DNA from: Pseudomonas frederiksbergensis
Lineage (GTDB): Bacteria; Pseudomonadota; Gammaproteobacteria; Pseudomonadales; Pseudomonadaceae
NCBI RefSeq assembly: GCF_035751725.1
Contig: NZ_CP142104.1
Location: forward strand, 4,402,001 to 4,466,000
Direction of reading: 5' to 3'
DNA: 64,000 nucleotides
How positions within the stretch are numbered: position 1 is the stretch's first letter; each line of letters begins with the position of its first letter. Both the position numbers and the translations under genes were made by a program. The notes beneath the pieces are model-generated. The model saw nothing but the letters and a program-made list of their open reading frames with translations. It did not search any database and was not told where the DNA came from. Below, one piece after another: positions 25,315-37,136 of the stretch.

Positions 25315-26427
25315 ATGAATCTGCACTTCGAAGAACTCACCGGCATCAATGGCGCGCGCCTGGGCGTCGCCACCCTGGACGCCGAAAAATCCCTGAATGC
25401 CTTGTCCCTGCCAATGATCAACGCCCTGCGCGATCGTCTTGACGCTTGGGCCAAAGAACCGCAAATAGTCTGCGTGCTGCTACGTGGCAACGGCGCCAAA
25501 GCGTTTTGTGCCGGCGGCGAGGTCCGCAGCCTGGTGGAAGCCTGCCGCGCCCACCCTGGCGAGGTGCCGCCGCTGGCCGCACAATTTTTCGCCGCCGAAT
25601 ATCGCTTGGACTTCAACCTCCATACTTACCCCAAGCCCCTGCTGTGCTGGGGCCACGGCTACGTGCTCGGGGGCGGCATGGGGTTGCTGCAAGGCGCGAG
25701 CACGCGAATCGTCACGCCGAGCAGTCGCCTGGCGATGCCGGAAATCAGTATCGGCTTGTATCCGGATGTCGGCGCCAGTTGGTTCCTGTCGCGCCTGCCA
25801 GGCAAGCTTGGCCTGTTTCTCGGCCTGACCGGTGCCCACATGAACGCGCGCGACGCCATCGACCTGGGCCTGGCCGATCGGTTTCTACTCGATGAGCAGC
25901 AGGACGACCTGATCGAGGGCTTGTTGCAACTCAACTGGCAGGAACAGACCGAGATGCAACTCAACAGTCTGCTCAAGGCCTTGCAGCAAGAAGCGCTGGC
26001 CCAGTTGCCCGAAGCCCAGTGGTTGCCCCGTCGGCAGAAAATCGACGAATGGCTGGACGTCAGCGACGTCCGTTGCGCTTGGAAGGCCCTCGGTTTGTTG
26101 GTGGACCATCCGGACCCGCTGATCGCCCGGGCAGCCAGGACCATGACCGAGGGCTCGCCGTTGACGGCGCACCTGGTCTGGGAGCAGATCAGCCGGGCGC
26201 GGCATTTGTCGCTGGCCGGCGTGTTCCGCATGGAATACACCCTGAGCCTGAACTGCTGCCGCCATCCGGAATTCAGCGAAGGGGTGCGGGCGCGATTGAT
26301 CGACAAGGATCACAAACCGCGCTGGCACTGGCCGGACATCAACCATGTACCGGAAGCAGCAGTCGAGGCGCACTTTCACAAGGCCTGGGAGGGGCGGCAT
26401 CCGTTGGCGGATTTATCCAACGAGTAA
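25315..26427 (+). CDS. enoyl-CoA hydratase/isomerase family protein (3-hydroxyisobutyryl-CoA hydrolase type)
   Basis: A 370-residue crotonase-fold protein. Its length, the oxyanion-hole segment CAGGEVRSL, GHGYVLGGGMGLLQGAS, and EISIGLYPDVGASWFLSRLPG with a long C-terminal extension place it with ECH_2/HIBCH-like hydrolases rather than short (260-aa) hydratases. HIBCH hydrolyses 3-hydroxyisobutyryl-CoA in valine degradation; the true substrate here is unproven because no valine genes are adjacent. The ATG at 25315 follows GAGGTCACG. Divergent from ung. Confidence 0.8.
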   Translation: MNLHFEELTGINGARLGVATLDAEKSLNALSLPMINALRDRLDAWAKEPQIVCVLLRGNGAKAFCAGGEVRSLVEACRAHPGEVPPLAAQFFAAEYRLDFNLHTYPKPLLCWGHGYVLGGGMGLLQGASTRIVTPSSRLAMPEISIGLYPDVGASWFLSRLPGKLGLFLGLTGAHMNARDAIDLGLADRFLLDEQQDDLIEGLLQLNWQEQTEMQLNSLLKALQQEALAQLPEAQWLPRRQKIDEWLDVSDVRCAWKALGLLVDHPDPLIARAARTMTEGSPLTAHLVWEQISRARHLSLAGVFRMEYTLSLNCCRHPEFSEGVRARLIDKDHKPRWHWPDINHVPEAAVEAHFHKAWEGRHPLADLSNE

Positions 26428-26436
26428 ACCCCTTGG

Positions 26437-26477
26437 GCAATAAAAAAGCGGCGCTTGATGCGCCGCTTTTTTATTGC
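26437..26477. terminator. bidirectional rho-independent terminator
   Basis: Near-perfect inverted repeat: GCAATAAAAAAGCGGCGC, loop TTGAT, then the complement ending in TTTTTTATTGC. It terminates both the CoA hydrolase gene and the lipoprotein gene facing it. Confidence 0.95.
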
Positions 26478-26484
26478 ATGTCCA

Positions 26485-26880
26485 TTATCGATGGTTGCCC
26501 CGTCCATCATGACCACGTCCTCGATGATCATGTCCCCGATCACGCCCGCCCCGGCCACGCCGGTCGTCATTCCAGCCACTCCGATCGCGACCGTCCCAAC
26601 CGCCCCGGTGTGGGTAAGGCCGGTACGCCGCCCTTGGAGGTGAGTAATAGCGCGGGCCGTGCTGGTAATAACGCGGGGCCGAGTAATAACGGGGCGCCGG
26701 TTGGTAGTAGCGCGGCGCGTAATAACCCCGTGGTGCCGAATAATACCCGCCGCTGTAATAGGCCGGCCCGGGTGAGGTGTAGACCTCTGAACGGTAGTAG
26801 CTCGAGCCTCCGTCGTAGTAAGGCACGCATGCCGAAAGAGTCAGGCCAAGAAACGCAATGAGGAGCAGTCGTCGATACAT
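26485..26880 (-). CDS. tyrosine-rich small lipoprotein, hypothetical
   Basis: A 131-residue secreted lipoprotein: basic start MYRRLLLIAF, lipobox L-S-A-C (Cys about residue 17), then a low-complexity Tyr/Pro/Gly region with PRYY/SAPRYY-type repeats (about residues 25-95) and a C-terminal Arg/Gly/His/Asp-rich tail (DRRGRGGRDRGHDHRG). It looks like a disordered outer-membrane or periplasmic lipoprotein; similar proteins in pseudomonads have no assigned role. The ATG at 26880 is chosen to give the lipoprotein signal; GGAGG lies just upstream. Confidence 0.7.
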   Translation of the reverse strand: MYRRLLLIAFLGLTLSACVPYYDGGSSYYRSEVYTSPGPAYYSGGYYSAPRGYYAPRYYQPAPRYYSAPRYYQHGPRYYSPPRAAYRPYPHRGGWDGRDRSGWNDDRRGRGGRDRGHDHRGRGHDGRGNHR

Positions 26881-27189
26881 GGCGGCCTCCTGGACCGCGA
26901 ATGGGCCACAACAGCGACGCTGATGGGCGGCAGTCATCTATTGGGTGACTGACGATTAATCTGACAGTGAATTCGGAATCTGGTGCGACGCGGCAACAAC
27001 TCGAAACATGTCACTCGTCGCCCTCTTCCGGTGCGCCACAGCACCACAAACAGGCATACATCCGCCGTCGATCCTCCCTCTACAACAGCCGCCCTCTCTG
27101 GCACGGGCCTTCGCCCGAATTGGCACGGCTCTCGCTTTACAAACTCCGTGCAGGAGTCATCACAGGTTCGCGGCACCACAATTTGCAAT
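26881..27189. other. intergenic region upstream of the guanidine operon
   Basis: No credible gene is seen. The region holds the promoter of the lipoprotein gene (leftward) and, to the right, the promoter of the riboswitch-led operon. I could not pick out -35/-10 elements with confidence. Confidence 0.5.
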
Positions 27190-27292
27190 GGCTGACTAGG
27201 GTTCCGGCTCGCCTCTGGCGAGTGGCTGGTCCGAGAGTTGGCGACCTCCAGTTGAGGTTACACGGCGGGACAAAAGCCCGGGAGACAAGCCA
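27189..27292 (+). ncRNA. guanidine-I riboswitch (ykkC/yxkD aptamer)
   Basis: The conserved core of the class I guanidine aptamer is read directly: CTAGGGTTCCGGC (27196-27208), GGTCCGAGAG (27228-27237) and ACACGGCGGGACAAAAGCCC followed by GGGAGA (27260-27285). P1 forms from TGGCT (27189-27193) with AGCCA (27288-27292). Downstream, CTCC (27313-27316) with an upstream GTT can pair with the ribosome site GGAGAAC (27336-27342), so translational control is possible; a hairpin CACCG-ttcg-CGGTG (27291-27304) overlaps the P1 3' strand. No terminator T-run is seen. It precedes an ABC importer and guanidine-degradation genes. Confidence 0.95.
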
Positions 27293-27346
27293 CCGTTCGC
27301 GGTGCCGCGTTGCTCCTGTCCGCCCTTGATCAACTGGAGAACCACC

Positions 27347-28414
27347 ATGTTCAAGCTTCGTCTGTCCGCCCTGCTCCTTGCCGCCCTCTCGGCTCTCATG
27401 AGCTTCTCGTCCGCCGCCGCGCAAAAAGACCACTTCAGTGTCTGCTGGACCATCTACGCCGGCTGGATGCCCTGGGAATACGCCGGCAGCCAAGGCATCG
27501 TCGATAAATGGGCGAAAAAATACGGCATCAAGATCGATGTCGTGCAGCTCAACGACTACGTCGAATCCATCAACCAGTACACCGCCGGTCAGTTCGACGG
27601 CTGCACCATGACCAACATGGATGCCCTGACCATTCCCGCCGCCGGTGGCGTGGACAGCACCGCGCTGATCGTCAGCGACTTCTCCAACGGAAACGACGGC
27701 ATCGTCCTCAAGGGCGACGGCAAGACAGTCGCCGATCTCAAGGGCATGGACGTCAATCTGGTGGAGTTGTCGGTGTCTCATTACCTGCTGGCGCGCGCCC
27801 TGGATTCGGTTGGCCTCGCCGAGAAAGACCTGAAAGTCGTCAACACCTCCGACGCCGATATCTCGGCCGCCTTCAACACCGACCAGGTCAAGGCCGTTAC
27901 CACCTGGAACCCGATGCTCTCGGACATCAAGGCCCAGCCGGGCGTGAGCGAGGTGTTCAACTCCGGCCAGATCCCCGGCGAGATCATGGACATGATGGTG
28001 GTCAACACCCAGACCCTGAAGGACAACCCGGCCCTGGGCAAGGCCTTGACCGGCGCCTGGTTCGAAGTGGTGGCGCTGATGAACGCCAAGAACACCGCCG
28101 CCAACGCTGCGCTGGAACACATGGCCAAAGCGTCGGGCACTGATCTCAAGGGTTTCCAGGCGCAACTGGACACCACCAAGCTGTTCGCTACGCCCCAAGA
28201 AGCGCTGGCCTTCGTCACCAGCGAACAACTGCCCGCCACCATGGGCAAGGTCGCCGAGTTTTCGTTCAAGCACGGCTTGTTGGGCGAAGGCGCCAAGGAC
28301 GCAGATGCAGTTGGCATGGCGTTCAACCGCGACGTGACCCTCGGCGACAAGGCCAACCTCAAGCTGCGCTTTGACCCGACCTACGTACAGCTGGCCGCCG
28401 ACGCCAAGCTGTAG
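27347..28414 (+). CDS. ABC transporter substrate-binding protein, probable guanidine receptor
   Basis: A 355-residue periplasmic binding protein of the NrtA/SsuA/TauA class. Signal peptide about residues 1-25 (SFSSAAAQK), then FSVCWTIYAGWMPWEYAG, a Trp-rich ligand-contact segment, and GCTMTNMDALTIPAAGG. The riboswitch directly upstream and the downstream carboxylase, DUF1989 and allophanate hydrolase genes point to guanidine as ligand; homology alone would suggest urea, nitrate or sulfonate. The start is the ATG at 27347 after TGGAGAACC. First gene of the operon. Confidence 0.88.
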   Translation: MFKLRLSALLLAALSALMSFSSAAAQKDHFSVCWTIYAGWMPWEYAGSQGIVDKWAKKYGIKIDVVQLNDYVESINQYTAGQFDGCTMTNMDALTIPAAGGVDSTALIVSDFSNGNDGIVLKGDGKTVADLKGMDVNLVELSVSHYLLARALDSVGLAEKDLKVVNTSDADISAAFNTDQVKAVTTWNPMLSDIKAQPGVSEVFNSGQIPGEIMDMMVVNTQTLKDNPALGKALTGAWFEVVALMNAKNTAANAALEHMAKASGTDLKGFQAQLDTTKLFATPQEALAFVTSEQLPATMGKVAEFSFKHGLLGEGAKDADAVGMAFNRDVTLGDKANLKLRFDPTYVQLAADAKL

Positions 28415-28429
28415 ACCGGAGGACCTGGC

Positions 28430-29245
28430 ATGCGCCTGATCAACCGCTACCCGGATCGTCCCAGCCGTCTGTTGCTGGTGATCCTGCCCTTCGCGCTGGT
28501 GTTGTTCGCCTACTTCATGGGCTCGGCCGAACGGTTGACGGACAACCCCAACGACAAGCTACTGCCCAGCGCCGTACAAATGGCCGATGCGGTCAAACGC
28601 CTGGCCTTCACCGCCGATGCTCGCAGTGGCGACTACCTGCTCTGGCAGGACACCGCGTCGAGCCTGCGCCGGTTGGCGATCGGCCTGGGCATCAGCGCCC
28701 TGGCCGGTCTGTGCCTGGGCATCGCCGCCGGTACGCTCCCGCTGTTTGGCACGCCGCTGTCGCCGTTGCTCACCGTGGTGTCGATGGTGCCGCCACTGGC
28801 GATCCTGCCGATCCTGTTCATCGTCTTCGGCCTGGGAGAGTTGTCCAAGGTGATGCTCATCGTGATCGGCATCACGCCATGCCTGGCGCGGGATCTGGAA
28901 CAACGCGCCCGGGAAATTCCCCGTGAGCTGCTGATCAAGGCCCAGACCCTCGGCGCATCGACCTGGACCCTGATCCTGCGCGTGGTACTGCCGCAACTGC
29001 TGCCACGCTTGCTGATTTCCCTACGGCTGATGCTGGGTTCGGCCTGGCTGTTTCTGATCGCCGCCGAAGCCATCGCCTCCACCGATGGGCTGGGCTATCG
29101 GATTTTCCTCGTGCGCCGTTACCTGGCGATGGACGTGATCCTGCCGTACGTGGTGTGGATCACCCTGCTCGCCTGGCTGATGGATTGGGGCCTCAGGTAC
29201 CTGACCCGCCGAGCGTTCCCTTGGTACGAGGGGGCTAAAGCATGA
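28430..29245 (+). CDS. ABC transporter permease, probable guanidine importer
   Basis: A 271-residue inner-membrane permease of the SsuC/TauC type with about six transmembrane segments. The EAA-type coupling loop appears as IPRELLIKAQTLGASTWTLILRV (about residues 163-185). The substrate is inferred from the operon. It begins 15 bp after the binding protein and overlaps the ATPase gene by 4 nt (ATGA), so the subunits are translationally coupled. Confidence 0.9.
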   Translation: MRLINRYPDRPSRLLLVILPFALVLFAYFMGSAERLTDNPNDKLLPSAVQMADAVKRLAFTADARSGDYLLWQDTASSLRRLAIGLGISALAGLCLGIAAGTLPLFGTPLSPLLTVVSMVPPLAILPILFIVFGLGELSKVMLIVIGITPCLARDLEQRAREIPRELLIKAQTLGASTWTLILRVVLPQLLPRLLISLRLMLGSAWLFLIAAEAIASTDGLGYRIFLVRRYLAMDVILPYVVWITLLAWLMDWGLRYLTRRAFPWYEGAKA

Positions 29246-30030
29246 GCTTCATTACTGTGAACAATGTCTGGCAACAGTATGCCGACCAAGTCGTGCTGGA
29301 ACGCTTGAACCTGAGCGTCGCCGAGGGTGAGTTCTGCACCTTGGTGGGCGCGTCGGGTTGCGGCAAGTCGACCTTCCTGCGCTTGCTGCTGGGCCAGGAA
29401 CGCGCCAGTCGCGGACAGATCCTGCTGGACGGCGAACCCTTGGCGGGCGAGCCGGACGCCAGCCGGGGCGTGGTGTTCCAGCGTTATTCGGTGTTCCCGC
29501 ACCTGACGGTACTGGACAACGTGGCCCTGGGCCTGGAGTTGCCGCGCTCGCCGTTGCTGGGGCGTTTGTTCGGCAGTGCCAAGCGCCAGGCTCGCCAAGA
29601 GGCTGCGCTACTGTTGGACAAGGTCGGCCTCGGCCACGCGCTGGACAAATACCCGGCGCAGCTCTCCGGCGGCATGCAACAGCGACTGGCGATCGCCCAG
29701 GCCCTGATCATGAAGCCCCGAGTCCTACTGCTGGACGAGCCCTTCGGCGCCCTCGACCCGGGCATCCGCAAAGACATGCATGCCTTGCTGCTGGCGCTGT
29801 GGCGCGAGACCCAACTGACGGTGTTCATGGTCACCCACGACCTGTCCGAGGGCTTCAGCCTCGGCACGCGCCTGCTGGTGTTCGACAAGGTCCGCGTCGA
29901 TCCACACGCCCCCGGCGCCTATGGCGCACGCATCACCTACGACATTCCATTGAACAGCGACCGCCGCACCGCCCGTGCCGCCGTCCACGCCCTGCCCGCC
30001 GAACTGGCCGGCACGTTGCGTATCGCTTGA
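29242..30030 (+). CDS. ABC transporter ATPase, probable guanidine importer
   Basis: A 262-residue nucleotide-binding subunit of the NrtD/SsuB type. Walker A GASGCGKST (about residues 38-46), Q-loop VVFQRYSVFP, signature LSGGMQQR, Walker B VLLLDEPFGALD and the switch His (MVTHDLSEG) are all intact. It powers the importer formed with the two preceding genes. The next gene begins 13 bp downstream after an AAGGAG site. Confidence 0.93.
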   Translation: MSFITVNNVWQQYADQVVLERLNLSVAEGEFCTLVGASGCGKSTFLRLLLGQERASRGQILLDGEPLAGEPDASRGVVFQRYSVFPHLTVLDNVALGLELPRSPLLGRLFGSAKRQARQEAALLLDKVGLGHALDKYPAQLSGGMQQRLAIAQALIMKPRVLLLDEPFGALDPGIRKDMHALLLALWRETQLTVFMVTHDLSEGFSLGTRLLVFDKVRVDPHAPGAYGARITYDIPLNSDRRTARAAVHALPAELAGTLRIA

Positions 30031-30043
30031 AAGGAGATTTTCC

Positions 30044-30769
30044 ATGACCGATTCGATCCAGTTGTTTCCCCCCTTCGCCGAAGAACTGCTGCCCGGTGGC
30101 GGCCACCGCTCATTCGTGCTCAAGCGCGGCCAACTGCTGCGCCTGACCGATCTGCGCGGCGGCGCCAACGTGAGCCTGACGCTGCTCAACGCCAACGAAA
30201 AAACCGAACGCCTGAACCTGCCGGACAGCCTCAAGTGCCAACACACCGCCAAGCTCACCGCCGGCCATTGCCTGTACTCGGACATGGGCCGGGTACTCGC
30301 TGCAATCACCGCTGACACCTGTGGTTGGAGCGACAGTTTTGGCGGTGTGCTCTGCGCCGAGGAAGTCGCTGAAAAGTATGGTCAGGGCCGCTATCAGGAA
30401 CTGCGCAACGGTTTCTTCCGCAACGGCACCGACAACCTGCTGGTGGAACTGGGCAAATGGGGGCTGGGCCTGTCCGACCTACTCATGACCCTCAACTTGT
30501 TCAGCCGTGTCGACGTCGACGAAGCCGGCCACTTTAACTTTGTCGAAGGCAATTCCGAGGCCGGCGACTACATCGAGCTGTACGCGCCGATGGATACCTT
30601 GGTGGTGCTGACCGCGCTGCAGCACCCGATGGACCCGAATCCGCAATACGCCCCGCAACCGCTCAAGCTCAGTTGGATGAACGCCAACCCCAGCGTCGCC
30701 GAACATTGCCGCCAATCGCGCCCGGAAAACCAGCGCGGCTTCATCAACACCGACCGCCTGTTCGCCTGA
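30044..30769 (+). CDS. DUF1989 protein (urea carboxylase-associated), probable carboxyguanidine deiminase subunit
   Basis: A 241-residue protein of the DUF1989/UcaP family. Recognisable family features are an N-terminal beta-rich core ([17 protein letters not shown]), the metal-ligand-rich stretch [14 protein letters not shown], and [27 protein letters not shown]. Work on guanidine assimilation showed that two DUF1989 subunits form carboxyguanidine deiminase (CgdAB), converting carboxyguanidine to allophanate and ammonia. The riboswitch context supports that role here. The ATG at 30044 follows AAGGAG by 8 nt. Confidence 0.85.
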   Translation: MTDSIQLFPPFAEELLPGGGHRSFVLKRGQLLRLTDLRGGANVSLTLLNANEKTERLNLPDSLKCQHTAKLTAGHCLYSDMGRVLAAITADTCGWSDSFGGVLCAEEVAEKYGQGRYQELRNGFFRNGTDNLLVELGKWGLGLSDLLMTLNLFSRVDVDEAGHFNFVEGNSEAGDYIELYAPMDTLVVLTALQHPMDPNPQYAPQPLKLSWMNANPSVAEHCRQSRPENQRGFINTDRLFA

Positions 30770-30780
30770 GGATCGCCGCC

Positions 30781-31422
30781 ATGTCACTTTCCATCGCCAC
30801 CGCACACAAGCAACTCGAGACCGCCGCCTACCGCGCCACGATTCCCGCCGGCGAACCTTGGCTGACCGAGGTCAAGGCCGGCCAGACCTTGCGCATCCTT
30901 GACCTGGAAGGCAACCAGGCGGTCGATACGCTGTTCTACAGCCTGGCCAATCCCAGGGAACGCTACGACGTGCAGCGCACCTTGCGTCGGCAGAACAGCG
31001 TTTACCTGGGCACCGGCAGCGTGCTGTATTCCAACCTCGGCCGACCGATGCTGACCATCGTCGAAGACACCTGCGGGCGCCACGACACCCTCGGCGGCGC
31101 CTGCGCCCAGGAAAGCAACACCGTGCGCTACGCCCTGGAGAAGCGCCACATGCACAGCTGCCGCGACAACTATCTGCGGGCCTGCGCCCACGACGGTCGG
31201 CTGGGCAAGGGCGACATCGGGCCGAACATCAACTTCTTCATGAACGTGCCGGTCACCGCCGATGGCGGCCTGACCTTTGAAGACGGGATCTCGGCGCCGG
31301 GGAAATACGTCGACCTGCGGGCCGAGATGGACGTGATCGTCCTGATCTCCAACTGCCCGCAACTGAACAACCCGTGCAATGCCTACAACCCCACGCCAGC
31401 GGAGCTTTTGATATGGGACTGA
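30781..31422 (+). CDS. DUF1989 protein, second probable carboxyguanidine deiminase subunit
   Basis: A 213-residue paralogue of the preceding protein, starting 11 bp after it. The conserved stretch [18 protein letters not shown] and the Cys/His-bearing [16 protein letters not shown] resemble metal-binding sites, and the C-terminus [19 protein letters not shown] is typical of DUF1989. It probably forms the hetero-oligomeric deiminase with its neighbour. The two have diverged enough to suggest that one subunit is catalytic and one structural; I cannot say which. Confidence 0.85.
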   Translation: MSLSIATAHKQLETAAYRATIPAGEPWLTEVKAGQTLRILDLEGNQAVDTLFYSLANPRERYDVQRTLRRQNSVYLGTGSVLYSNLGRPMLTIVEDTCGRHDTLGGACAQESNTVRYALEKRHMHSCRDNYLRACAHDGRLGKGDIGPNINFFMNVPVTADGGLTFEDGISAPGKYVDLRAEMDVIVLISNCPQLNNPCNAYNPTPAELLIWD

Positions 31423-31490
31423 AACTCACGCGCCTGCGCCGCTGGCTGTTCGTGTTGTGCCAGAGCCGCTCGGGGCAGTGCCTCAAATAA
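31413..31490 (+). CDS. possible 25-aa basic small protein in the guanidine operon
   Basis: Begins inside the last codons of the DUF1989 gene (ATGGGACTGA overlap) with GGAG 8 nt upstream. It encodes a basic, amphipathic peptide starting [16 protein letters not shown] with a Cys-containing tail. The start/stop overlap and good ribosome site make translation plausible. It ends 65 nt before the guanidine-II riboswitch. I do not recognise it; it may be a translated leader that influences folding or Rho access before the riboswitch. Confidence 0.35.
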   Translation: MGLKLTRLRRWLFVLCQSRSGQCLK

Positions 31491-31552
31491 ATGCATGAAC
31501 GCCACCGGCACAGGCTCTGCCACAGAGGTTGTGTGGTGCTTGGAGGTTTGCC

Positions 31553-31639
31553 GCCGGGGACGACCCCGTTGGCCATCGAAAACTGCGGGACGGCCCGCAT
31601 CCCAGTTCAGGCGGCACGCATGCCTGAGGGGGCAATGCC
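31553..31639 (+). ncRNA. guanidine-II riboswitch (mini-ykkC), internal to the operon
   Basis: Two hairpins with the class-defining ACGR loops: CGGGG-ACGA-CCCCG (31555-31568) and TGCGGG-ACGG-CCCGCA (31584-31599), joined by a 15-nt linker. After them, TCAGGC (31607-31612) can pair with GCCTGA (31622-31627) immediately before the GGGGG ribosome site (31628-31632) of the carboxylase gene, a plausible expression platform. Guanidine-II riboswitches bind two guanidinium ions, one per loop, and usually expose the ribosome site. The position in front of the carboxylase fits exactly. Confidence 0.9.
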
Positions 31640-35212
<3,573 letters not shown>

Positions 35213-35234
35213 ACTCAATCAAAGGATTAACGCG

Positions 35235-37013
35235 ATGAAAATCTCTCTGCGCCTGGACAACCTGCGCGACGCCTACCGCAAAGGCGAAACGACACCGCGC
35301 CGGTTGCTGCTGGCCCTGCGGGAAAAGGCCGCCGCACTCGACCCGGACTATCACCTGTTCATCCATCTGCTGTCCCCCGAGGAACTGGAGCCCTATCTAA
35401 CGGCATTGGAAAGCCGCGACCTGGAGAGCCTGCCGTTGTACGGCGTGCCGTTCGCCATCAAGGACAACATCGACCTGGCCGGCATTCCCACCACCGCCGC
35501 CTGCCCGGCGTTTGCCTACGTGCCGCAATGTTCGGCCACGGTGGTCGAGCAGTTGTTGGCACTGGGCGCCATTCCCTTGGGCAAGACCAACCTCGACCAA
35601 TTCGCCACCGGGCTCAACGGCACCCGTACCCCTTACGGTGCCTGTCGCAACAGCGTGTTGGCGGACTATCCGGCCGGTGGTTCGAGTGCCGGCTCGCCGC
35701 TGGCGGTGGCCCTGGGCGTGGCAAGTTTTGCGCTGGGCACCGACACCGCAGGCTCAGGCCGGGTGCCTGCGGCGCTGAACAACCTGGTCGGCCTGAAGGC
35801 CACCAAAGGCTTGATCTCCACCGCAGGCGTGGTGCCGGCTTGCCGGACGCTGGATTGCGTGACCACATTCACTGCGACGGCGCGCGAAGCCAGCCAACTG
35901 TTGGCATTGACCGCGCGCCTCGACCCGCGCGACGAATACAGCCGCCGCAATCCGCAATGGAACGACAGCTCGGCGTTCGGCGCGCCCCGACGCTTTCGCT
36001 TCGGCGTGCCTCGTCGGCAAGACCTGGAATTTTTCGGTTGCGACGAAGGCCCACGGTTGTTCCGCGACACCATCGAGCGCCTCGAACGCCTGGGCGGCGA
36101 AGCCGTCGAGCTGGATTTGTCGCCCTTCCTCGAAGCCGCGCGCTTGCTCTACGAGGGGCCTTGGGTTGCCGAGCGCTACAGCGTCGCCGGGGAGTTGATC
36201 GAGCGCGACGCCAATGCGGTACTGCCGGTGATCCGCGCCGTATTGGCGAAAGCGTCTACCGTGACCGGCGTGGATACCTTTCGCGCCCAGTACCGTTTGC
36301 AAGCGCTCAAGGCCCAGTGCGACCGAATGATGGAAACACTCGATTGCGTGCTCACCCCGACCATTGGACGCCCGGTGACCCTCGCCGAAATCGCGGCCGA
36401 ACCACTGCTGCGCAATGCGGAACTGGGTTACTACACCAACTTCATGAACCTGCTGGACTACGCCGCCGTCGCCGTGCCCAGCGCCTTCATGGCCAACGGT
36501 TTGCCTTGGGGCGTGACGCTGTTCGGCCGAGCCTTCACCGATCAGTACCTGCTGGGTGTGGCGGACGCCTTGCAGCGCCAACAACTGCCTGACTTACCGA
36601 CACCCGCCCATCCGGCCCGCCATGATCGGGCACGGCTGGTGGTGTGCGGCGCGCACCTGGAGGGGTTGGCATTGAACTGGCAACTCAAGCAACGCGGCGC
36701 CCGGCTGATCGAGGCGACCCATAGCTCGCCGGATTACCGCCTCTATGCCTTGGCCGGCGGCCCACCACTGCGCCCCGGCATGCTGCGCGTTGGCGAGGGG
36801 GGCGTGGCGATCGAAGTTGAAGTCTGGGAACTGCCAAGCAGCGAATTGGGCTCGTTCCTGACCGGTATTCCCGCACCGCTTGGGTTGGGCAAGGTGCAAC
36901 TGGCCGACGGGCGCTGGGAAAGCGGCTTCATCTGCGAGCCGTATGGCCTGGACGGCGCAGAAGACATCAGCCATTTAGGCGGGTGGCGGGCCTACCTGAC
37001 GACCCGTCAGTGA
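35235..37013 (+). CDS. atzF: allophanate hydrolase
   Basis: A 592-residue amidase-signature enzyme hydrolysing allophanate to two ammonia and two CO2. The Ser-cisSer-Lys triad is visible: Lys76 (FAIKDNID), the Ser150/151 region (AGGSSAGS) and nucleophile Ser174 (GTDTAGSG). The C-terminal domain (about residues 450-592, LFGRAFTDQYL to the end) is the AtzF-type extension that completes decarboxylation, so the protein is full length. The ATG at 35235 gives the family start; the frame upstream overlaps the carboxylase end and is not coding. Last gene of the operon. Confidence 0.94.
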   Translation: MKISLRLDNLRDAYRKGETTPRRLLLALREKAAALDPDYHLFIHLLSPEELEPYLTALESRDLESLPLYGVPFAIKDNIDLAGIPTTAACPAFAYVPQCSATVVEQLLALGAIPLGKTNLDQFATGLNGTRTPYGACRNSVLADYPAGGSSAGSPLAVALGVASFALGTDTAGSGRVPAALNNLVGLKATKGLISTAGVVPACRTLDCVTTFTATAREASQLLALTARLDPRDEYSRRNPQWNDSSAFGAPRRFRFGVPRRQDLEFFGCDEGPRLFRDTIERLERLGGEAVELDLSPFLEAARLLYEGPWVAERYSVAGELIERDANAVLPVIRAVLAKASTVTGVDTFRAQYRLQALKAQCDRMMETLDCVLTPTIGRPVTLAEIAAEPLLRNAELGYYTNFMNLLDYAAVAVPSAFMANGLPWGVTLFGRAFTDQYLLGVADALQRQQLPDLPTPAHPARHDRARLVVCGAHLEGLALNWQLKQRGARLIEATHSSPDYRLYALAGGPPLRPGMLRVGEGGVAIEVEVWELPSSELGSFLTGIPAPLGLGKVQLADGRWESGFICEPYGLDGAEDISHLGGWRAYLTTRQ

Positions 37014-37025
37014 ACAGCAATCTGC

Positions 37026-37049
37026 GGCGAGGGGACAATCCCCCTCGCC
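37026..37049. terminator. hairpin after the guanidine operon (REP-core type)
   Basis: GGCGAGGGG-acaatc-CCCCTCGCC inverted repeat 12 bp after the allophanate hydrolase stop. There is no strong T-run; it shares the GGCGAGGGG motif of dispersed pseudomonad repeats, so it may act as an mRNA 3' stabiliser as well as a weak terminator. Confidence 0.6.
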
Positions 37050-37136
37050 TACAATCATGCAAACCTGCAAATCCGAATATCTTTTCCCGCAAGGCCACTA
37101 GACTTGATTCCATCGGGTCACTCCTGGGGAATCGCC

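Noticed and set aside
31553-31600. Simple rho-independent terminator between the DUF1989 and carboxylase genes
   Set aside because: Both hairpins have four-base ACGR loops and no T-run follows; this fits a guanidine-II riboswitch and not a terminator.
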